From Nitrococcus sp. (lineage in GTDB: Bacteria > Pseudomonadota > Gammaproteobacteria > Nitrococcales > Nitrococcaceae), in the NCBI GenBank assembly GCA_030452365.1, contig JAKDMK010000068.1:1-8912 (forward strand): a stretch of DNA of 8,912 nt, written 5' to 3'. Of this stretch, positions 6,407-8,912 are shown in pieces. The position numbers and the translations under genes are program-made. The notes under the pieces are model-generated. The model was not told where the DNA came from and did no database searches. It saw only the letters and a program-made list of their open reading frames with translations. Position 1 is the stretch's first letter, and every line of letters begins with the position of its first letter.

Positions 6407-6976
6407 ATGCCCAGTTATACCACCAGCCAGTTCAAGGCCGGGCTCAAGATTCTGCTCGACGCGGACCCCTATGCCATCGTTGAGAACGAGTTCGTCAAAC
6501 CCGGCAAGGGTCAGGCCTTCAACCGGGTAAAGGTACGCAATCTCCGCTCCGGCCGAGTAGTCGAACGCACGTTCAAATCCGGCGATAGCGTCGAGGCGGC
6601 GGATGTGCTCGAAACCGAAATGCAGTACCTCTACACGGACGGGGAGTTCTGGCACTTCATGAAGCCGGACAGCTTCGAACAATACGCGGCCGGCACGGCC
6701 GTGATCGGCGAAGCCGCTAAATGGTTCAAAGAGCAGGCTTTATGCAAGGTCACTTTGTGGAACAATGAGCCGCTCTCGGTCGAGCCGCCCGCGCACGTCA
6801 GCCTCGCGGTGATCGAGACCGATCCAGGTCTGCGCGGCGATACCAGCGGTGGTGGCGGCAAGCCGGCGACCCTGGAAACCGGGGCGGTGGTGCAGGTGCC
6901 GCTGTTCATCGAGCAGGGCGAAATACTCCGCATCGACACCCGCAGCGGAACGTACATCTCCCGCGCGAAGGAGTGA
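6407..6976 (+). CDS. efp: Elongation factor P
   Basis: EF-P enters the ribosome between the P and E sites and speeds peptide bond formation at polyproline stretches. The 189-aa product has the usual three-barrel length (E. coli 188 aa). It begins [18 protein letters not shown] and carries the modification loop [10 protein letters not shown] with Lys34 at the tip, which matches the E. coli site of beta-lysylation. Later conserved segments include [46 protein letters not shown] and [10 protein letters not shown]. The start at 6407 is supported by AGGGA four bases upstream and by full alignment with known N termini. It is divergent from epmB and 10 bp upstream of epmA, so substrate and both modifying enzymes sit together. 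No epmC-like hydroxylase is seen in the window. Confidence 0.98.
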   Translation: MPSYTTSQFKAGLKILLDADPYAIVENEFVKPGKGQAFNRVKVRNLRSGRVVERTFKSGDSVEAADVLETEMQYLYTDGEFWHFMKPDSFEQYAAGTAVIGEAAKWFKEQALCKVTLWNNEPLSVEPPAHVSLAVIETDPGLRGDTSGGGGKPATLETGAVVQVPLFIEQGEILRIDTRSGTYISRAKE

Positions 6977-6986
6977 GCACCGCCCG

Positions 6987-7958
6987 GTGCGTGACGATTG
7001 GCGCCCCACGGCTTGCCTTGACGCGCTGCGCGAGCGCGCGAGCACCCTTGCCGCCATACGCGGTTTTTTTGCCGAGCGCGGCGTGCTGGAGGTGGACACA
7101 CCCTCCCTGGCCGCCGCCGGTGCAATGGATCCGAATCTGCAGAGCCTCGCCGTCGACTACGACGGTCCCGGTGCGCCGCCGGGCGGGCGTCTGTGGCTGC
7201 AGAGCTCGCCCGAGCACGCTATGAAGCGACTCCTCGCCGCCGGTGCCGGTTCGATCTACCAGATCACCCATGCTTTTCGCGCCGGTGAGCGCGGGCGGTT
7301 GCATAATCCGGAATTCACCCTGCTCGAGTGGTACCGTCTCGGTTGGGACCACCACGCGCTGATGAGCGAGGTCGCGGATCTAGTTAGGTGTCTGCTGGGT
7401 AAATGTGCGGTTGAGCGCCTGAGCTATAGCCAAGCCTTTCGCATTCACCTTGGAGTAGACCCACTCGAGGCGCCGCGGCGCACCCTTGAGGCCTGCGCCG
7501 GCGGGCTCGGCATGGGACGTTCCGCCCTGGCCGGGCTTAGCCGCGATGCCCTATTGGATCTGCTCTTGAGCGAGCGGGTGGTGCCCGCGCTGCGGGACGA
7601 CCGGTTGACGTTCATTTATGATTTCCCGGCATCGCAGGCGGCGCTCGCGAGGTTGTGCCCGGATGATTCCCGGGTGGCCGAGCGCTTCGAGCTATTCAGC
7701 GCCGGTATCGAGCTTGCCAACGGCTATCATGAGCTCACCGATGCGGGCGAACAGCGCGTGCGCTTCGATCGCGAACGTGCGTTGCGTGCCCGGCTGGGGT
7801 TGGCGCTTCCGGACATCGATGAGCGCTTGCTCGCGGCCATGGACGCCGGGCTTCCAGCCTGCGCCGGCGTCGCCGTGGGCCTTGATCGGCTCCTCATGCG
7901 CCGCCTAGGGGCCGGCCATATCGATGACGTGATCGCCTTTCCGATTGAACGCGCCTGA
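6987..7958 (+). CDS. epmA: EF-P--(R)-beta-lysine ligase EpmA (PoxA/GenX, LysRS-like)
   Basis: EpmA is a lysyl-tRNA synthetase homologue without an anticodon-binding domain that adenylates (R)-beta-lysine and transfers it to Lys34 of EF-P. I chose GTG 6987, giving 323 aa against 325 in E. coli, because the alignment begins at MRDDWRPTACLDALRERA and the frame further upstream merely reads through efp out of frame. AAGGAG (6968-6973) lies 13 nt before it, a long spacing. Class II synthetase motif 1 is around FFAERGVLEVDTPSL (27-41), motif 2 is FRAGERGRLHNPEFTLLEWY (97-116), ELANGYHEL (242-250) carries conserved active-site residues and motif 3 is GVAVGLDRLL (294-303). The gene begins 10 bp after efp, so translation is probably coupled. 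A GTG at 6973 is out of frame and not the start. Confidence 0.95.
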   Translation: MRDDWRPTACLDALRERASTLAAIRGFFAERGVLEVDTPSLAAAGAMDPNLQSLAVDYDGPGAPPGGRLWLQSSPEHAMKRLLAAGAGSIYQITHAFRAGERGRLHNPEFTLLEWYRLGWDHHALMSEVADLVRCLLGKCAVERLSYSQAFRIHLGVDPLEAPRRTLEACAGGLGMGRSALAGLSRDALLDLLLSERVVPALRDDRLTFIYDFPASQAALARLCPDDSRVAERFELFSAGIELANGYHELTDAGEQRVRFDRERALRARLGLALPDIDERLLAAMDAGLPACAGVAVGLDRLLMRRLGAGHIDDVIAFPIERA

Positions 7959-8026
7959 GGGCAGCTGTGAATGGCAGTTACTTGATCGTTAATTTACTGA
8001 TCACCAGTACGTAATCCCGAAAACGG

Positions 8027-8108
8027 GTAGGGTGGATAAGCGTTAGCGCATCCGCCGCCTTTTGATTCGGAGCCTTGCCGGTGGATGCGCTTCGCTTATG
8101 CACCCTAC
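8027..8108. repeat. Imperfect palindromic repeat, about 30-bp arms (REP/MITE-like)
   Basis: The left arm (8027-8057, starting GTAGGGTGGATAAGCG) pairs with the right arm (8079-8108, ending GCTTATGCACCCTAC). Only two substitutions and one three-for-two-base difference separate them. The loop is about 21 bases. The arm sequence resembles a widespread intergenic repeat I have seen in many proteobacterial genomes; that recollection is unverified here. It lies 68 bp after epmA and might also form a transcript end for efp-epmA. Confidence 0.65.
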
Positions 8109-8117
8109 GAGACTCTA

Positions 8118-8185
8118 GGAGCGCGGGCATACGGCCCGGAAGGGCCGTTTTCGCGTTGTCTGGCGGGCAGGATGCCTGCGCTCCC
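8118..8185. repeat. Second imperfect inverted repeat with internal hairpin
   Basis: GGAGCGCGGGCAT near 8118 and ATGCCTGCGCTCC near 8171-8183 are reverse complements with one mismatch. Within the spacer ACGGCCC (8131-8137), GGAA and GGGCCGT (8142-8148) form a further perfect 7-bp hairpin. The element sits 10 bp from the preceding repeat. The remainder of 7959-8271 holds no gene I can support. Confidence 0.5.
8131..8151 (+). terminator. Terminator-like hairpin with GGAA tetraloop and TTTT
   Basis: A perfect 7-bp GC-rich stem (ACGGCCC/GGGCCGT) with a GGAA loop is followed by TTTTCG on the plus strand. It could end efp-epmA transcripts, although it is about 170 bp past the epmA stop and lies inside a repeat. 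Confidence 0.35.
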
Positions 8186-8252
8186 AGCAAAAGAGAACCG
8201 CGACAGTGAATGCGCGCACGACGTTTCGCCCAGTATGCGATTACCCTCGGGC

Positions 8253-8264
8253 GAGCAGTTACGG
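8253..8264. repeat. Solo copy of the miniature-element terminal sequence
   Basis: GAGCAGTTACGG here is identical to 8709-8720 at the right end of the miniature element, and the upstream bases are also G-rich. It lies 8 bp beyond the stop of the psd remnant. It may be a relic end of a second element copy, so that the remnant sits between two element ends. Confidence 0.35.
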
Positions 8265-8271
8265 CGTCGGT

Positions 8272-8517
8272 TCAACCGCACCGAAGGCGGCCCAAGGCCT
8301 GGCCCATTCGGACCGGCTGCTTGGCGTGCAAATCGGTCCGCCAAGTAACCTGATCCGATCCGAACAGGACGATCACCGTTGAGCCCATATTGAAGCGGCC
8401 CAGCTCCTCACCGCGCGCCAGCTGATATTGGTGCGGAGCATACTGCCAACGCTGTACGCGATGTCCGCGCGGCGGGGTTACCACACCGGCCCAGACGGTT
8501 TCGATGCTCGCCATATC
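8272..8517 (-). pseudogene. psd: C-terminal remnant of phosphatidylserine decarboxylase
   Basis: The minus-strand frame encodes about 81 residues matching the end of Psd, the membrane enzyme that makes phosphatidylethanolamine from phosphatidylserine. Recognisable blocks are MASIETVWAGVVTPPR, then RGEELGRFNMGSTVIVLF and PVRMGQALGRLR, ending at TGA 8272-8274. MGST corresponds to the LGST self-cleavage site whose Ser becomes the pyruvoyl cofactor, so the alpha-chain motif survives. Homology stops near 8517; the frame runs on through unrelated sequence and the miniature element to 8754, giving a spurious 160-codon reading frame. Roughly the first 240 residues expected from E. coli Psd (322 aa) are absent, so it cannot be functional. 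psd lies near epmA in E. coli, so this may be the decayed native gene, with a working copy elsewhere. Confidence 0.8.
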
Positions 8518-8563
8518 GATCCGAAGCGGACGGCCGGTTGTTCTCGGCGACGTGTCGGCTTTG

Positions 8564-8571
8564 GGGGATTT
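8564..8571. repeat. Left copy of 8-bp target-site duplication
   Basis: GGGGATTT directly abuts the left end of the element at 8572 and is repeated exactly at 8719-8726 next to its right end. This is the expected mark of a transposition event. Confidence 0.7.
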
Positions 8572-8718
8572 GTAACTACTCACGCCCCCCGTCATCCTGC
8601 GCGCAGCGAAGCGCAGTCGCAGGATCCAGCGACTAGATTCTGCGACTCCGCCTGACGGCTCCGCGCAGAATGACAGTACGGATAAAGTCATCCTGCGCGG
8701 AAGGGGGTGAGCAGTTAC
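8572..8718. mobile_element. 147-bp miniature inverted-repeat element (MITE-like), non-coding
   Basis: The ends GTAACTACTCAC (8572-8583) and GTGAGCAGTTAC (8707-8718) are reverse complements at 11 of 12 positions, and both continue inward into a C or G run. Perfect 8-bp copies of GGGGATTT flank them. Inside are two hairpins: ATCCTGCG/CGCAGGAT at 8594-8601 and 8618-8625, and ATTCTGCG/CGCAGAAT at 8637-8644 and 8664-8671. GTCATCCTGCGCG (8591-8603) recurs directly at 8687-8699. No transposase is encoded, so it would have to be moved in trans. It inserted into sequence next to the psd remnant. Confidence 0.7.
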
Positions 8719-8726
8719 GGGGATTT
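8719..8726. repeat. Right copy of 8-bp target-site duplication
   Basis: GGGGATTT follows the last base of the right terminal repeat and is identical to 8564-8571. Confidence 0.7.
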
Positions 8727-8912
8727 TATATCTCCTCCCAGAGCCTTTGGACACTGGTCCCCTGAAGGCACGACTGGTTTCCGCCTTGGGTGGCTGTGGG
8801 CGCGAACAGTCTCACTGTCAGAGCGCAAAGAGGAAGTCACGCGATTACATCGCGCCAACCAGCACGTTCGAGTAAGGTGCTGTCTTGTTGGAGGAACTAG
8901 GCTGGAAGGGTC
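8727..8912. other. Unassigned right edge
   Basis: I recognise no gene, RNA or repeat here. A plus-strand frame stays open from about 8755 to the window edge (beginning WSPEGTTGFRLGWLW), but it lacks a supported start and resembles nothing I know. GGAGG at 8890-8894, in TTGGAGGAACT, could precede a gene that starts beyond the window. Confidence 0.4.

Noticed and set aside
6973..7224. GTG at 6973 as epmA start
   Set aside because: This frame does not encode the synthetase motifs; the epmA frame starts at GTG 6987.
7974..7981. GCAGTTAC after epmA as another miniature-element end
   Set aside because: Only 8 bases match and there is no G run or partner end, so chance is sufficient.
8272..8754. 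Intact 160-aa minus-strand protein
   Set aside because: Only about 81 C-terminal residues match Psd; the rest is read-through of the miniature element and unrelated sequence.

Overview
The window looks like a chromosomal segment of a GC-rich gammaproteobacterium. The main evidence is the divergent epmB / efp-epmA arrangement with an E. coli-type EF-P beta-lysylation set, a FimX-like type IV pilus regulator, and a remnant of psd, which maps near epmA in E. coli. I cannot name genus or order from sequence alone.

Layout. (1) Positions 1-1190, minus strand: the edge of what looks like a ribosomally synthesised, post-translationally modified peptide (RiPP) locus. A 61-codon gene (747-562) with a textbook Shine-Dalgarno encodes an acidic, Cys-containing peptide with two HCGDDD boxes exactly 20 residues apart. 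About 230 bp downstream, after a perfect 13-bp stem-loop, lies the 5' end of a YcaO-domain enzyme (328 to beyond position 1). The YcaO frame leaves the window, so it is easily missed. (2) 1195-5060, minus strand: a two-gene cyclic-di-GMP reception operon, a 583-aa PilZ-domain protein followed by a 693-aa FimX-like REC-PAS-GGDEF-EAL protein whose catalytic residues are largely replaced. (3) 5061-5268: a non-coding spacer with a perfect 15-bp inverted repeat. (4) 5269-7958: the EF-P module. epmB (minus) diverges from efp and epmA (plus), which are separated by 10 bp. EpmB makes (R)-beta-lysine, EpmA attaches it to Lys34 of EF-P, and the modified factor relieves ribosome stalling at polyproline. 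(5) 7959-8912: a decayed, repeat-rich stretch with two imperfect palindromic repeats, the C-terminal remnant of a phosphatidylserine decarboxylase gene, and a 147-bp miniature-transposon-like element with terminal inverted repeats and a perfect 8-bp flanking duplication. The last ~185 bp are unassigned.

The most notable item is the YcaO/peptide pair. I do not recognise the precursor as belonging to a described RiPP class. The window cuts the locus before any partner enzyme or exporter can be seen.
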